DNA from: Clostridia bacterium
GTDB taxonomy: Bacteria > Bacillota_A > Clostridia > Oscillospirales > CAG-272
Assembly: GCA_017462145.1 (NCBI GenBank)
Contig: JAFTRT010000020.1
Coordinates: forward strand, 1 to 13,832
DNA: 13,832 bases
Direction of reading: 5' to 3'
Shown: piece after piece, positions 13,567 to 13,832 of the stretch
Position numbering within the stretch: the stretch's first letter is position 1
Layout of the letters: each line of letters opens with the position of its first letter
Notes under the pieces: generated by a model
Told to the model about the DNA's origin: nothing
The model's database searches: none
Seen by the model: only the letters and a program-made list of their open reading frames with translations
Translations under genes and position numbers: made by a program

Positions 13567-13832
13567 TTATCCTTTCTGATCAGCCTGCTTGGGCCAATAG
13601 CGCTCCAACAGCTCGGGTTTAATTCGCTTCATCTCGCTCTTGGGCAGAATGGAAAGCAACTTCCAACCGAGATCCAGCGTTTCCTCAATGCTGCGGTTTT
13701 CATAAAATCCCTGGTTGATATATTGCTCTTCAAAGGCATCGGAGAACTGTGCGTACAAACGGTCCATGGGAGACAGTGCTGCCTCTCCCAAAACCACCAT
13801 CAGCTCCTTGGCCTCTTTGCCTCGGGCATAAC
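13567..13832 (-). CDS. ntpB: V-type ATP synthase subunit B, C-terminal part only
   Basis: The last 87 residues of the non-catalytic nucleotide-binding subunit B of the V/A-type ATPase; the rest lies beyond the right edge. The frame is open through 13832, so the Met at 13800 is internal, not a start. The visible part reads '[19 protein letters not shown]', '[20 protein letters not shown]', '[19 protein letters not shown]' and ends '[14 protein letters not shown]', typical of the family's C-terminal helical domain. The ntpD gene starts 5 nt after the stop codon, and its ribosome site overlaps the ntpB stop, so the two are co-transcribed and probably translationally coupled. The B-D order, with D last, matches the usual A-B-D end of clostridial and enterococcal V-ATPase operons. 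Such complexes pump or use H+ or Na+. Confidence 0.95.
   Translation of the reverse strand, partial: YARGKEAKELMVVLGEAALSPMDRLYAQFSDAFEEQYINQGFYENRSIEETLDLGWKLLSILPKSEMKRIKPELLERYWPKQADQKG

Noticed and set aside
13567..13800. A separate small protein starting at 13800 on the minus strand
   Set aside because: The frame stays open to the window edge and the sequence is continuous with the conserved C-terminal domain of V-ATPase subunit B.
1..13832. CRISPR array, insertion sequence, tRNA, rRNA, phage or toxin-antitoxin genes
   Set aside because: I saw no repeat-spacer pattern, transposase motif, tRNA-like cloverleaf or rRNA segment; the gaps between genes are short and accounted for.

Overview
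The window looks like chromosomal DNA of a gut-type Clostridia (Oscillospirales/Christensenellales-like Bacillota). The basis is gene content: BspA-type leucine-rich-repeat proteins with the usual clostridial C-terminal tails, a DUF1385 (YqhQ-like) membrane protein, a DUF6062 protein, a YtqB/MnmM-type methyltransferase, a VanY-like peptidase, a glmS ribozyme and a V-type ATPase operon. SD-rich start sites and near-consensus sigma-A promoters agree with this. The assignment is inference; no rRNA or other marker gene is present.

Layout. (1) 1-584: 3' end of an LRR_5/BspA protein and its terminator. (2) 766-3485: a PMCA-type P-type cation (probably Ca2+) ATPase, closed by a 15-bp hairpin. (3) 3496-5837: a consensus promoter, a lipoprotein with an InlB-like repeat plus LRR_5 repeats, then a DUF1385 membrane protein read from a GTG start, then a strong terminator. 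(4) 5858-8678: a second near-consensus promoter driving DUF6062, mnmM (ytqB) and a membrane-anchored M15/VanY-type D,D-carboxypeptidase with tight spacing. (5) 8764-12840: a stand-alone left-handed beta-helix acyltransferase resembling the acetyltransferase half of GlmU, overlapping glmM by 23 nt, then a glmS ribozyme, then glmS. (6) A perfect 40-nt palindrome acts as a shared terminator between glmS and, on the minus strand, ntpD and ntpB, the last two genes of a V-type ATPase operon that runs off the right edge. ntpD carries a one-base frameshift in an A7 run.

How the genes work together. Segment 5 is an amino-sugar cassette. GlmS makes glucosamine-6-phosphate (GlcN6P), GlmM converts it to GlcN-1-P, and the beta-helix protein is a candidate for the next acetylation toward UDP-GlcNAc. 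The ribozyme senses GlcN6P and lies between glmM and glmS, so feedback should silence glmS while sparing the two upstream genes. The neighbouring VanY-like peptidase also acts on cell wall, and no clear terminator separates segments 4 and 5.

No CRISPR array, insertion sequence, tRNA, rRNA or phage gene was seen. I found no obviously unprecedented multi-gene system. The most interesting points are the intercistronic ribozyme with the GlmU-half protein, the duplicated CxxC/CxxH architecture of the DUF6062 protein, and the ntpD frameshift.
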